Source: Cheiracanthium punctorium (Eukaryota; Arthropoda; Arachnida; Araneae; Cheiracanthiidae). Taken from it: DNA of 64,000 nucleotides. Position 1 is the stretch's first letter, and each line of letters begins with the position of its first letter. Below the pieces are notes generated by a model. That model made no database searches. It was not told the origin of the DNA and worked only from the letters and a program-made list of their open reading frames with translations. This document shows, in pieces, positions 1-12,388 of the stretch. The position numbers and the translations under genes were made by a program. The stretch spans positions 1-64,000 of the forward strand of contig JAWZYV010016603.1 in NCBI GenBank assembly GCA_038373885.1. The letters are read 5' to 3'.

Positions 1-120
1 TAATAATCAATGCTGTTACCAGATACAGTCATATATATATATATATATTTATAAGGAATTTTTTTAATTTCCCTAAAATAGTGATAGCCAGAAGCAAGGC
101 ATATATGCAAGGAATAAATC

Positions 121-267
121 CAGGGCCGTACCCAGACAAAAATTTCAGGCAGGGTCCAAACCGTGGAAAAGGCAGAATTTTTCACAAAAAGACGTCATTA
201 TTATTTTATTAACAAAAATCAATTTTTTTGGGAGGGGGGAGGGTCCGGACCCCTGGATACGGTCTCG
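121..267. mobile_element. short hAT-type MITE with C/G runs
   Basis: The left end CAGGGCCGTACCCAG and the reverse complement of the right end (CGAGACCGTATCCAG) form an imperfect inverted repeat. The interior has a G-rich run followed by a GGTCCGGACC palindrome. The flanks AATAAATC and AATAATCA are similar, as expected of a decayed 8-bp target duplication. There is no coding capacity. The hAT assignment rests on TSD length and the CAG start only. Confidence 0.55.
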
Positions 268-289
268 AATAATCACCCTATAAAAAGTG

Positions 290-560
290 ACGGTCACTCT
301 TAAAAAGGGTCATAGCTCACTCTTGATCAGAGCGCTCCACTCTTTAAGGGATGGCGTGCTGTCACCCTTTCCTTAGAGTGAGGCACTCTTTCCCGGAGTG
401 GGTTTTTGAATTCTCACTCCTAGTCCAGAGTCAGAAATGTCACTCTTCAGAATAGTGATTTCTCACTCTATGGAGGTTGGCTGATTTTTGTCACGAAGGT
501 AGGGTGATATATCACTCCTCAGCACTGGTTTTTCACTCTTGATTATTAAGAGAGTACTAT
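290..560. repeat. cluster of CACTCT / GAGTGA motifs
   Basis: Around a dozen copies of CACTCT or its complement occur at irregular spacing, many preceded by T (TCACTCTT), and several make short palindromes (AGAGTGA...TCACTCT). A smaller related stretch occurs at 18,895-18,960. I read it as a degraded short-motif repeat, possibly the interior of a MITE. No ORF spans it. Confidence 0.45.
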
Positions 561-569
561 TATATTGTT

Positions 570-1840
570 ATTAAATTTGTTTTCCCACGATATTTTGGCC
601 CCAAGGATAAGCAGTCCTCGGAAATAATACCGATTAAGCACTGTAACACTTTTCGAATTCTTTCCATATCAAAGCATTTGAAGCATGAGTACCCGGTCGT
701 TTCTATCGCATTCTATAATGTAGACTGATGACGGCAGTGATAAGTCATTTTTTGTGATCAGTATTAAATAAAAGAAATCCGATATATTTATTTTGAAAAA
801 TAGGAATACTGTAGTAAAAAATTGCCATGCATAATTTTAATCTGAAATTTATTTTATGTGGAAATCAAATTTATTCGTGAAATTAGAGGAAAAACGAACA
901 AACGTACCCCCTCCCTTTTGCGAAAATGCTAAAATTCGAATAATCCTGAAAAGGGGCGCTAATCACTGATCATTCGCTAGACTTAATCAGTGTCACTAAC
1001 CATGCAGAAATTTTTCATATTTTAACTACTTATTACTAATATATAGACGCTAAAATCAGATATTTTCTTATATGCTTGATTTAACGGCGTTTTCAGGGGG
1101 GGGCTGATCCAAGGGGGCGACGATTCACACCCCTCGAGCGCACTTGAATCCCTTACAAAACCCAAGTTTAACCGGTTCGCTCACATCATTAAAACTATGC
1201 AAACAATTCTTTGACCGAAGTTGCTCCGCTGGAACCCAGCGGCACATTCAAAGTTTCATCAAAGGAGCAGAGAGGCTTTTTGCTTATAATTTAAGGGGGG
1301 GGTGGCCATAAAACAATTGGACTACTTATGACGGTCAGCGGGGGGACTTTTAAGCCCTTTGTTTTCCATTTTGCTGGAGCAACGGAGACTACTGCTCTTG
1401 TTAGCGATTACAGTTACCCCATTGCGTACCGTAGACAATTGATACAAAATGGGTAATAAAACCATAACCTATGCTATTTATTAAAGCATAATAACTTATT
1501 TATTAAATGAAAATAGCCTCTTGCTGTCAAGCACCAAGGTGAATATGACCAGTCGTGAAGACTTGCGATTGGATGGATGGATTAGGAGTCAAGATTCTGT
1601 ACTCCGTGTGCTTTGAGATTTCTAGCTGTTTCTTCGCTGGATTCGTTGGTCATTGGTAAATGCGTTTATTTTGCGAGGGCTCTTCAAGTATTTTGTGTTT
1701 GAGTTTTTTAAAAATCTGACCTTTGGCAGCTTGCGTAAAAACAAGACTTACGAAGTGGTAAGTGTGTTTTGTTAAATTAAAAATGTGCATTTAATTTCTA
1801 TTTCTCTGCCAAAAACATGTAATTCAACGAGCCATTTCAC
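570..1840. other. no recognised feature
   Basis: AT-rich sequence with scattered G or C runs (1095-1103, 1297-1303) typical of decayed MITEs. No coding frame of significance and no clear terminal repeats. Confidence 0.5.
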
Positions 1841-1845
1841 CTCTC

Positions 1846-2390
1846 ACAAAAACTGATCTTTATGCACTCATTTTTCAACAAATAATTTGCATATTCTATA
1901 GAAAAGTAACATTTCCTTGAATTTTTCTTCCCGAAATCTGAAGAACAGAAAAGAAAAAAAAATTCGTTGAATCTGAAGAAATTTTTTTCAACTGACTGAA
2001 GAAAATAATAAACGGATATTCGTCAAATAATGGAGATTTTCTGGCTTGACTGCTGGCAGAAAAATTTCCATGAACTGAAGAAATAATTTTTGAAAGTGAG
2101 TCTTTACACACCAATTTATTCCTCATTTCTCAACGAATCATTTCCGTACTCCTAGGAAACGTCACAATTCCTTTAATTCTTCTCGAAAATTTCAAGAAGA
2201 GGAAAAATTTCGTTCAATCTGAAGTTTCTTCAGTTGACAGGAGAAGAGAAAAAAAAAAAAAAACCAAAACGGATATTCGTCAAATAACGGAGATATAATC
2301 GGCTATAATCTGTCAAATAATCGTATATTTCTGCAGCACTGCTGACAGTCAAACTTCCGTGAATTGAAGAAATAATTTTTGAGAGTGTAC
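1846..2390. repeat. diverged tandem duplication, unit about 270 bp
   Basis: The block from about 1846 to 2100 recurs from about 2116 to 2390. Matching landmarks in order are a CAACRAATMATTT start, GAAAMGTMACAATTCCTT, a GAATCTGAAG tract, AACGGATATTCGTCAAATAA, then a CTGAAGAAATAATTTTTGA end. The second copy carries an A-run and an extra CTGTCAAATAATCG piece. The 76-codon minus-strand frame inside the first copy is low-complexity and not believed to be a gene. Confidence 0.7.
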
Positions 2391-2399
2391 GAAACTTCG

Positions 2400-3285
2400 C
2401 TGTTCTATTTTTTTTCTTTATGGCACAGATTTTGGCATAATAAATTAAATCAGTTCACACTCTACTTAATGCATGCAACACTTGCTTTTGTGTATCATGG
2501 AGTGCTAAGCACTCCAGCAAAAGGTCCCCCTTTCCTCGTCAACCTCGAGTTATACTAGCCTGTCACAAAATAAACCCTTCATGGATCGATGCGCTCCAAC
2601 CCCTCGTAAATTCTGAATGCAATGTCCTCATTTGAGAAATGGGAGAAATAGAGAGGAAGCAGTGTATTGTGTTGGGTGGATACGTCTCTGTTATCCGAGA
2701 ATGTCTGAACCGTCAGAGTAGGTTTTAAAATTCTCACTTCTTTTATACGCTATACTAGTGGTAGCACCCAATGGAGGGTCGCGGCTATTTATCCGAAGAA
2801 TTTGACTATCCGTGAGGGATACTCACGGATATTGGGGCCCTCCGAATAACATCGTGGTAGGGCCCCAGCTCTGTCTACTACTTTGGACAAAAAAAGCTTT
2901 TAACTAAAAGTATAGTAGAGGATTGGTGGGACATAGAACTGTAAAAGCAAATGGGACCCTCTCTCTAAAGTTTTTCTCTAAACAGAAGTCATTTTGAACC
3001 ATCCCAAAATTGAGTCGCCTGAAGAAGTACAAAATCTCGAGCATTCGCCTTAACATGACGCAAGTCCGACCAGCGAGCTCTGCGATGCTGTATTAAGCGG
3101 CCACGTAGATTCACTTACCTCCTTCGAATGCGGGACAGCCTGCGGTCACGTGACACTCCTGCACCCTGGGCTCGGCAGAAGGACTGGATCCGGGTCTCGC
3201 AGCACCCCGCACGCTCCAGAACAGCGGTTCCATGTTGTGCGTTGCATGTCTCGTCTTCCTTTCGCCTTGCTGTTCCTTCGATCCT
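2400..3285. other. no recognised gene; one short hairpin
   Basis: Mixed-composition sequence. A 10-bp stem TATCCGTGAG / CTCACGGATA with a 5-base loop lies near 2809-2834, and a GGGGCCC/GGGCCCC pair is close by. No coding or terminal-repeat evidence. Confidence 0.4.
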
Positions 3286-3287
3286 TT

Positions 3288-3460
3288 CATACATTCATAC
3301 GTCGTACATTCATCCGTCACACGCATTCATACGTCGTACATTCATCCGTCACACGCATTCATACGTCGTACATTCATCCGTCACACGCATTCATACGTCG
3401 TACATTCATCCGTCACACGCATTCATACGTCGTACATTCATCCGTCACACGCATTCATAC
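3288..3460. repeat. 32-bp minisatellite, about 5.5 copies
   Basis: GTCGTACATTCATCCGTCAC begins at 3301, 3333, 3365, 3397 and 3429, an exact 32-bp period with almost no divergence between units, so the expansion is recent. Open frames through it (including one of 268 codons from 3150) are products of the repeat. Confidence 0.95.
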
Positions 3461-3465
3461 TAATA

Positions 3466-3690
3466 TGTACATAGATACACCTATACATTCATACAACATT
3501 CGTACAAATATATACACAGATACACCTATACATTCATACATCACAAGCATTCGTACAAATATATACACAGATACACCTATACATTCATACGTCACAAGCA
3601 TTCGTACAAATATATACACAGATACACCTATACATTCATACATCACAAACATTCGTACAAATATATACACAAATACACCTGTACATACGA
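3466..3690. repeat. 45-52 bp minisatellite, about 4 copies
   Basis: TACACCTATACATTCATAC recurs at about 3475, 3520, 3572 and 3623, each followed by a spacer containing ATTCGTACAAATATATACAC. It follows directly on the 32-bp array and shares the CATTCATAC core with it, so the two probably derive from one CATTCATA-like ancestor. Confidence 0.9.
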
Positions 3691-4300
3691 GCACAGATAG
3701 ATGCACTCGGATATCCATATGCATTTACAAGCATTTACACAAGCATAAATACATACACATGTATTTACGTGTTACGAACACCCATGCAAGCATATATACA
3801 CTCACCGGTTATCCATCTAGATTGACACGTCACAGGACACATATACACGGATACTCATGCATTACAAACATTCATGCAAGCAAACACACACTCACACACC
3901 ACATAGGCTCACGCTTAAGATACAAGCATTCATACGCATACACCTCATACATGTAAAAGTTCAAATAATATGTACATTCACACACTCACTCATTGTACAC
4001 ACTCATACATACCCATATATGCTCACTCCTTAGAACACGCAGACACGTACTCCGAACGCAACCTTTTACACGCACACACAATCAAACATACGTACAACAA
4101 TGCATACATGCATTCATACATTCGAATGTACACTCAAACATACACACTTTCACACACACTCGTACTTCCAAAAGTACGTAGGCACACGTACCCAAGCACG
4201 CAATCGACACACATGTACACTGGATTAGCATACATAGATACATATAAAGCACAAACCTCCCTTAACATATTCCCATTCAGGCATTTGCACAAATAAAACT
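3690..4300. repeat. degenerate CA/TA-rich tract
   Basis: Continues the minisatellite as imperfect ACACATAC, ATACATGCA and CACACTCA runs for about 600 bases with strong strand asymmetry (C and A on the plus strand, few G). No clean period. The open frames here are low-complexity. Confidence 0.75.
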
Positions 4301-6215
4301 AAGTGCACACGAATAAAACAAACTCATAAAGAAATATATAAAAAAATATTTACATCATTATTCAAAAACACCTGACCGATTAAGTGGAATGACTCCCTCA
4401 TTGCTTAATGTTAAACTATTAACTTCAATCTTAAGAAGTTTTGCTGCCCACCTACATTCGTACACACATAAATGACTATTCGTAAAGTATAGGAAAAGCA
4501 ATGAACATCCCATAAGGTAATATTACCCGCCCTTTATCCGTCTTGTACGACAAAGCTAAAATACTAGAAAAATGACATGATTCAAAATATAGGTCATGTG
4601 CCTCTAGAATACTTCAAAATGCCCCATAGAATTTCTGATAGAACTTTGACGTACCAGCACATTTAGACTAAGTATTCTACTTGATTGTCAGTACAATACT
4701 AAACACAGAGCTATCTCGATACACCCCCCTCCCCTTCGAACTTAATTCATATCATTACTTAAATTTAAAAGTAAATCTTGCATTAATTCTTAATATTTCA
4801 CAAATTATTTAAACTACTCATAAAAGTATAGCCCCCCTAAAATCATTCAGAAATGACCCATGTTTCCAATTGGGAACGAACACAGTTCAAGTTGTATACA
4901 ATTTCGCTTCCCCCATTTAAATGACTAATATCCTTTAACATTAGAAGACAAAATACGCAAAAATACTAATTTAAAATAGGCCTGCATCCGAGTTTGACCT
5001 GTAAAAGGTTAATGTATGTCATTCGACCTATCACTTCTGGAAAAACTATTTTAGCTAGAATACACCTATGATGCATGTTTAGCAGTTTCTAGTGAAAGTG
5101 AACCCACACCGTTGCTTTGTCACTTACAAATTCCATCTCTAGAAGCCCGACGTAATGACTGGACGAACCCTTAAAAGACTGAATCATCAATCATTTCATA
5201 ACGTAACATCTACAGGTTCAGCTAAAATCGCTCCTCTTAATTTAACGTTTTAGAATGTGTATAATTGTCATTTCCCAAACAATCATTCATCAACTTGTAG
5301 TGGGTCCCCAATATACATGTATTCTTTTTTTCGCTTGAACAACACAGCAAAGCAAATTTTTCATTTTTAATATTAAAAATATCTCGTTAGCTACTATACA
5401 GAACCCAGACATTTCTCTAATGGATAGGAAGGAGACACCGTATAAAAATTATTTTTGATATGGAGCATGAAGGCCCTAGATTTAAAAGAAAAGGGCATAA
5501 AGGCCCTATATTCAAGGCATAATCAAGGCAGGCCCTAGATTAAAAAAAAAAGAAAGATAAAAGCGTTAGCAGCTATTTTTGAAACACCTGGTAAATATTT
5601 ATTCTTAAAAAGCTATTATAAGTGGACTCTAGAACAGAAAACTGCACGGGCTTGAAAAATGAGTCCGGGCCCGAGGATTCTAAAATTTGTAGGCCCGTTT
5701 CGGGCCCGTAACACATTTGAAACAAACATCACGTTCCGGCCCGGCCCGTACGTTGAGGAGTAAAAATTCGAAAACTCCAGGAATTTAAAAAAATATACAA
5801 AGACGACCCAATAGATCGATCATTATTTTTCAGGCATTTTATACTGAGCAAAGTTATTAATATTAGCTACTACATTAAATTAATACTCAATATTCAAAAT
5901 AACAACCCTTTATATATTATGTCATACTGTACGGAACATAACTATCAGCTCGGTCTGGCGCCGCTACTGGTACAGAAAAGGAAAACAGACGGTTATGACA
6001 TCCTTTTCTAAGTGCAACAAAATCTGAAAACTTCACCCCGTCATAGTCTTTCAAAGGAAAAGGAGTAACAGCCCCACGATTCCACATTTTATTGCCTACA
6101 GAAACCAATTTCTAAGAACTTTTTTATTCTAGGTTGCAGGAAGGTGAAAAAAAAAATATTAACACTAGATACGAGTCCGGTTGCAGGTCTACTCTATAGT
6201 ACAAGGTTACAGCAG
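4300..6215. other. no recognised gene; possible decayed MITE end
   Basis: AT-rich unique-looking sequence. At 5650-5760 a GC-rich patch with repeated GGGCCCG/CGGGCCC resembles a subterminal region of a decayed MITE, but I cannot find two matching ends. Confidence 0.4.
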
Positions 6216-6218
6216 CAC

Positions 6219-6400
6219 TACAAGAGCAGGGCCCGATTATGATCAATAAGCTCCCCCCCCCCTATGAAATTTGTTTTATTTTTCGTAAATTTTTGATATA
6301 AAAAGAATATTTCAGAACAGCATTTGAAATTGGGGGCCCTTTCAAGCCGGGGGCCCTGGGCAAAGACCCGGTTTGCCCATGCGATAACAAGGCCCCGAAC
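6219..6400. mobile_element. candidate MITE with C-run
   Basis: Left CAGGGCCCGATTATGA resembles the reverse complement of the right end (CGGGGCCTTGTTATCG), and the interior carries a C-run and GGGGGCCC blocks. No target duplication was confirmed, so boundaries are approximate. Confidence 0.4.
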
Positions 6401-9390
6401 AAGAGTGGCGCACGTACCCAGACTGTCTACGAGACATCTCGATCCGCTGACACAAACGTAGTATACAAGCTTATATTTCGCCCAACATTGAATTGCATGG
6501 TATTGTCACCAAAAACCCACCTCTATGATCGATTTCGAAGCCATACCACGAATGGAAGTGATTTAAAAAAAAAATCGATCGCAAGATAAAAATTTACCTT
6601 CCTATTCAATCTTCAGGATCGACAGTTTCACATCATCGCTTCTGGTAAATGGTTCTGAAAGTAAAACAGACTACGCCTGCAATGGATGTGCTATTTGCCA
6701 TCCATCAAGAAAAATTGCCGATGTATGAAACCTCCCCCTATACGAAGTGCCTGGCTGTGAACTCCGCAACTCTAAAAATTTACAAAACTTTACGCTTATG
6801 TTCTAAGCAGCTTGTTGTACAAAATAGAACTTATACGGGATTAGTATTTTTCTTTACATGAACTTCGTTCCGATTAACTCTACCTCAGACTTGTTACAGT
6901 TTACCTAAAACTAATTTATTTTTCTATGAAGGGAGTTGATATGTATTTCTACCCAAAGAAAAAACTTCTTTAAGTTTTGAAGTTGCGCAAAAACAAACTT
7001 ATATCCCTTTATAGCGGCAGGGACATAAAAGTAACATAAACACCCCCTCCTGCCTTTAAGGCCACGTGACCTCCGGAAAACGGAGTGACGAGAGGGGGTG
7101 GACTTACATGCCTCGCCTCGCAGTTCTTGTTGCAACCTGGATGACGATTTTTAGCAGACTGGCCCACATGACGGACGGTAGCTGGCATGCATGTTCTGTA
7201 GGATCTTGGGACGACTAATCTTGAATTGGATTCTCCTTTTGGAGCGGGGGAGAGTGCTGTTTACCTGCAATAATAACAAATTTAAACGACTACTTTAAAA
7301 GGAAATTCTTTGAATTCGAGAATTTAAATAAAGTTCCAGAATCCTCAAGGACAACCGAAATTGCAGATGCTATGAGAGTTTCACAAATACTTCACACACA
7401 CACACACACATAAAAAGAAACCAACTTTTGTTCATGCAGCATGTAAAAGTAACTCAATTTATACCCGATTTAAAAAATCCGACATCCATTAAGTAAAAAT
7501 GACACTCTTGATAAAACATTGATTTGTGTTTTGAAAATATCACTATACACCTGTATTTAAGAAAAAAAACGATTTATTAAGTAAAGGCGTTCTTTAATAA
7601 ATGTACTTCTAGCTTTACTAGTAATAAAGAGAAGTGTTAAGTACAGTACAAACTTCCCGGAAAAAATTCTTTAAATTAGGTTCTAGATTTATTGGGTTAA
7701 TTAAGTGTCTTTCTTTTATGTGCAAATCAAACTGCATAACGAAGATTTTATAGAGCGTTGTTATTTTTTTTCTAAGTGAAGGAACTGCATTATTTTACAT
7801 GTGTCTCTATTCTAAAAAAAAAGTTACTCCAGCTGCAGCCGCCGCTGCTGTCAAAAGCTTGTCATGCCATCTCCTCCGAAACTGTGGGGATTCGAGTTTC
7901 GACGAAAGGTGTCCACGGATTCTGAAAATTCCGTGGAAGCCGGTAAGCTGACTTAAATTTCGAAATTTACAATTATTTTAGAGGATATTAATAAAAAACT
8001 GAAAAGGTGAGCATCATGATTGCCAGGTTTGGCAAATTTCGCCAGCATTAAATCACTCAGGCTTTTTCAGTAAAGCAAAAAAAGTATGCAGAATCGCGTG
8101 AAATCGACAAACATGAAGTAGAATGACACCAATTTTACGCCCAAATTAAAGAGTATATGAAATAAAAAGTGTGTTACACAAAGTTCACAATTTTCAAATA
8201 GTAAGTTCTCTTAGATAACGGGAGTTTAAAAAACTTACCGAATGTTATACGACATATGTGACATTTTTTTACCGCAGGTGCTACATTGAATACAGTAGCG
8301 TCGCGTGGGGAGGTGCGGACTGCACCGGGTGACACCAGCAGAGGGGTGACACCAAAAAAATATGCTGGTTTTAAAATTTAAAATTAATTTGAAAAAAAAA
8401 ATCTGATTTGGTTATGAAAAAAACTTCCGAGATTAGAAATAAGAATAAATCTAATGAAAGACACATGTTCTGTCTACCTGTAGAAATAAAATGTGTATTT
8501 TCATCAACTTTTTTTCCCCAGTTTAAAATTGTCAACATTTTCCTCATAAAACAAGAATTTAACGGGTTGTTCAAAACTTCTGTGTTGCCATTTCATCTGT
8601 ACTTTGTTTCACTTTTAACCAGGGGTGTAATTCACTATCTTTCACTGGGGTGAGGGGGCAGTGGATCTTGGACAAGAGGTGCGAATGATGTGCTTGACTA
8701 AACTGGGGGTGCAGTAAAGACTACGCACGAACTTGCTCAAGTCACAGTCAGGGTAGTAATATAGAGCAATACAGTGGCTGTACATTACTACCCCGTGTAC
8801 TGTAAAACATCTTGTTACCTTATTTATCGGTAGTTATTTTTGCGGTGTTTCCGAAGTGAAAGAAAGTATTGCTCGCGCTTCCAACTAACCTCTTTAGGCA
8901 AGAAGTTCCAGAAGAGAAGCTTGAAAAAACTGGGTTGTAGTAAAAATTACGCAACACAATTAACACCTTGGTAGATATCACTAGGTCCACATGACGTATC
9001 GCGCATGCAATGTTGAGCTGAGCGAATTTCGTGCAGTTATCTCTACTTCAAGTTGAATTTTGTTCGGTGATTATTCCTCGATGGTATATCCGATTTCGGA
9101 TTTTCTTTTTTTAAAGTGATCAGAATAGTGACCTACCCATGTCATAGGTTCATTGAGCGCGCAGGGAACGAGTCATTGAGAAATAATATAATTCTTCGAA
9201 TATCACCATCGAAAATTCGCCTTTTCAGTAGCCTTGGAGACCTTGGGACCGGGTGACAGAAGGGTCCAAGGAATGCTCTTAAAATTTTGCTATAAAAGCT
9301 CTAACTACTAAGAAACAAATTCTCATGTGGACAACACATAACTTCCGTGAACGTCTATTAAACAAAAAATATTTTCGACGCCCTTCATCT
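6400..9390. other. no gene recognised; (CA)9 at 7393-7410
   Basis: AT-rich sequence with a short CA microsatellite. The open frames present (70-81 codons) are AT-driven and show no family signature. Fragments around 8295-8360 and 8625-8660 (GTAGCGTCGCGTGGGGAG, AGGGGTGTAATTCAC) look like lone MITE ends. Confidence 0.4.
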
Positions 9391-9394
9391 AAAC

Positions 9395-9569
9395 CACATA
9401 TGGGCAACCCGCGGGCCGGATGTGGCCGGCCCGCGGTACCTATCAAAACCCTGAATAAAACACATATAAACCATTCAAAATCCCATACGAATCCCAATAA
9501 TACGGCCCGGGACTACGCTAACATCCTGAAGTTTGGCCCTCACAACTTCTCAAAGTTTGCCAATACCTG
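9395..9569. mobile_element. hAT-type MITE, 175 bp, perfect 8-bp TSD
   Basis: Flanked on both sides by ATCTAAAC (9387-9394 and 9570-9577), a perfect 8-bp target duplication. Ends are CACATATGGGCAAC and, reverse-complemented, CAGGTATTGGCAAA. The interior starts GC-rich (GCGGGCCGG...CCGGCCCGC). No coding capacity; mobilisation would need an hAT transposase in trans. Boundary confidence is high because TSD and TIR agree. Confidence 0.85.
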
Positions 9570-9837
9570 ATCTAAACTTATTTTGTTTGGAAGAGATAAA
9601 ATAATGCAGTAATACTAAGGGTTAGTGATTTCTACCCAAATATTTCAGATATCGCCAAGCTGGGTTCAATTTGAAAGATATGTTTTCTGACACTAAATTG
9701 GGCACCAAGCTTGGGGCCAAAAGTCGCCAAGCTTGGTGACTTTTGGCGTAATTCTTGTGGGAGGCACGTGATCGTGGTCGGACCATTACCTGACTATAGG
9801 GTAGGACAGTATAGTGCTCGAAATGGATGAGTCCCTA

Positions 9838-10080
9838 AAACTGCCATTGACCGTAATGTGTAAGAAATCCTTTGAGTGTTCCTGTAGCAGAACTATAAAT
9901 GATGCAGACACTTATCGATACAGAAATTCCTTTTGTAACCCTTCACAACATACAACACTTCTGAGCCGTTTGAAATAATCTAATACCTCTAAAACACGCT
10001 TTGATGAATTTCTGCCCATAGAACGTAATGTATTTAAAAAACCTTTTGGGCAGCCCTGTAGATAAACTATCCACACTGTT
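9838..10080 (+). repeat. dispersed approx. 180-bp repeat, dimer-like
   Basis: First unit has CTGCCATTGACCGTAATGTG then TTGAGTGTTCCTGTAG and ATGCAGACAC. A second unit begins about 177 bp later with CTGCCCATAGAACGTAATGT and GCAGCCCTGTAG. The same unit recurs at 15.8, 60.65, 60.84 and 63.38 kb. No TIR, A-tail or coding sequence identifies its class. The 137-codon minus-strand frame over it is a by-product. Confidence 0.7.
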
Positions 10081-10084
10081 ATGT

Positions 10085-11080
10085 TTCTTAAACAAAAAAA
10101 AATAAAATAAAATATAGTTATTTTCATTAAAAATAAATTTTTAAAAAAATCCCAGAGGAAAAAAAAAGACAGGAAAAATTGCAAGTGCGCCACGAAGACC
10201 AAAAAGAGGGGGGGGGGGCGACGATAGAATTTCCTATCGTGTGCGACAACGGATTTTCTAAAGAAGCAAAAAGTCTTGATAATTATATTTGTGCGGTAGT
10301 TTGTAGCTACATAATTATAAAACAACTCCCGACACTTCAGGAATCGGAAAGATTTCGATCCTCTAACAAAAATTTATAATTTTCTAATCGAAGAATTCAA
10401 AATAGTCTCAACGGCCCGCCACCGAACATTTTCGCACTGTCGATTGGGCTTTTGCTGAGCGCGTAATAACAGTGAAAAGGAACATCCCAGGGGCGCAAGC
10501 AATTGCTAAAACTTGAATTCTGCCATTCGTTAACGATTTCATTTTTGAGAAAGCCGCAAAACAACACATTTTGTATGGACAGTTCTCTCACATCTTTCTC
10601 CACTTAAAATTGTTCTACAGCAGGGCTGTCAATTCGGCCATATTCTTAAGGGGAGGAAAGATTTTCCAATGATGACCACATATTCGATATTTACAAGTTT
10701 TTCCCGACTTTCCCCGCCGAGCGAAATATTCAGTTACACTTACCGACTGCTGGACGGACATCCTGTCAATGAATTCATTTTTTCGATTCTTTTTGGTACA
10801 TCGACGGGCAGGAGAGGGGGGGGGGGTTGCCTCACACTTCCGGAACTGCCCTTGTCTTTAAACTTTCCCAGCATCCAGCCTTAAGTCTGGGTGAATGAGT
10901 TTTGAAAATGTGAAAAAATAAACAGTAACCAAGTGGCATTTATTAATAACTTACAGAATTTATAGAGCACCGTAAAGCGTCATTTACAGTAGGAAATAAT
11001 TTATTGTTATGACTACTTTTCTGTACGACAGATTGTTTTTCTAATGAGATATTTTACGACCTAAAACCTACAGCGAACAG
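10085..11080. other. no recognised gene
   Basis: AT-rich with G-runs at 10,209-10,218 and 10,815-10,826. A possible lone MITE start CAGGGCTGTCAATTCGGCC lies at 10,622. No supported coding region. Confidence 0.4.
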
Positions 11081-11082
11081 TT

Positions 11083-11798
11083 TTAACCCTTTGAGGCGCA
11101 ACCCTTTCCCAATGCTGAAAAACGAGCAGCCGTTGCCATCGCTCGACCTAACGACCAGCAAGATGGTGGACGATCGAAACGTTCATCGCGTGCCACAGAT
11201 CTAGAGACCCTTTTATGACGACAGCTAGCTGTGCGCGAACAGCGATTGGCGCTCGCTGTGGGTTGGACCCGCTTTAGTCGAACTCGAACCGTAGTCGTCA
11301 CGGGCGTTTTATGTTGAGAGATGTAGAGATGTTAAAAATCTTTGACATCAGAGGATTTAGTATTTTTTAACATCTCTCAACGTAAAACGCTGACTAAAGC
11401 GGGTCCAACCCACAGCGAGCGCCAATCGCTGCTCGCGCACAGCCAGCTGCGTCAAAAAAGGGTCTCTAGATCTGTGGCACGCGATGAACGCTTCAATCGT
11501 CCGCCATCTTGCTGGTAGTTAAGTAGAGCGATGGCAACGACTGCCCTTTTTTCAGCATTGGGCAGTCTATCCAGCTGTTCTCGCCTTCTTCCATTTCTCA
11601 GCAGATGTCAGTGCTGCTAAAAATAATCGTGACCATTTTTTTAACGGGAAATGGGGCTAAAAAGTAAAGGATTCTCGTGGAGCTACGTCACCCGCAACTA
11701 TTTTTATAGAAATAAAATCTATTCTTCGTGACTGGCAACAGTCAAAACGTGAGAGTTTGGTGTCCTCACGGCGAGGACACCGCGCGTTAAAGGGTTAA
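11083..11798. mobile_element. piggyBac-type palindromic MITE, copy 1
   Basis: TTAA (11,083-11,086) then CCCTTTGAGGCGCAACC at the left and GGTGTCCTCACGGCGAGGAC...GCGCGTTAAAGGG then TTAA (11,795-11,798) at the right. TTAA target duplication with CCCTTT ends is characteristic of the piggyBac superfamily. About 170-bp arms (11,107-11,279 and 11,392-11,567) are inverted copies, so the left half can fold into a long hairpin. The right subterminal region carries a small hairpin (GTCCTC...GAGGAC). No transposase. Best-preserved full copy of the family. Confidence 0.85.
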
Positions 11799-11799
11799 C

Positions 11800-12385
11800 C
11801 CTCTCCGGGAGGGATAAGAGCGCACACTCACCAGATGACAACCCCCCCCACCCCACACACACCATCGATACGAAAATAAACAAATCATCTTCCTTTCTCA
11901 CAGGAAATCACCGACGAAATCTAAATACAAATTAATGAAGTTAAGAAAAAAAAAAATATTTTTTCTCCAAATGGACATAATGCTAAAAATCAGAAACGAA
12001 GAATTTGAATAAAATGTATAAAGCGTAGCTGAGTTGTTAATAGTGACACAGTACTTCGTTTCTTGACCTTTTCTTGACTTTCTCGCATGATGGTAGACAC
12101 TTTGTGATTCTGCGGCTGAATATAACGGAGAGAAACAGTTTCGAAAGATAACATGTGAACGGAAATTAAGCGTTTTCTCCGACAAAAAATGGTTATTTTC
12201 AGGCAGAATTGCTGCCAAACGATGACCGTTTATTTCAGGAACTTCTTATAACAGTGCAGTCGATTGGTACCAAAAGGGGAGGTGCACAACTACATATTGC
12301 AACAATTCTAAATATGTAGTTTCAACATTCTACGACCAATAGTTTTTGAGATAATGCGCGACTCGCGGTCGGTCAAAATGGGATC
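11800..12385. other. no recognised feature
   Basis: AT-rich sequence with a short CCCCACCCC tract near 11,844-11,862. The 106-codon minus-strand frame at 11,898-12,218 has no family signature. Confidence 0.4.
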
Positions 12386-12388
12386 TAC

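Noticed and set aside
3150..3956. 268-codon open frame rich in His/Thr/Ile
   Set aside because: It is the translation of the 32-bp and 51-bp minisatellites; all frames stay open because the units lack stops.
9715..9760. AAGCTTGG / CCAAGCTT hairpin as a regulatory site
   Set aside because: Similar GCCAA/TTGGC hairpins recur at several sites without genes nearby, so a repeat remnant is more likely than an operator.
9912..10325. 137-codon minus-strand frame
   Set aside because: Phe/Lys-rich frame over a dispersed repeat and homopolymers, with no family signature.
11083..11301. 72-codon minus-strand Arg-rich frame
   Set aside because: Lies in the palindromic arm of the TTAA MITE.
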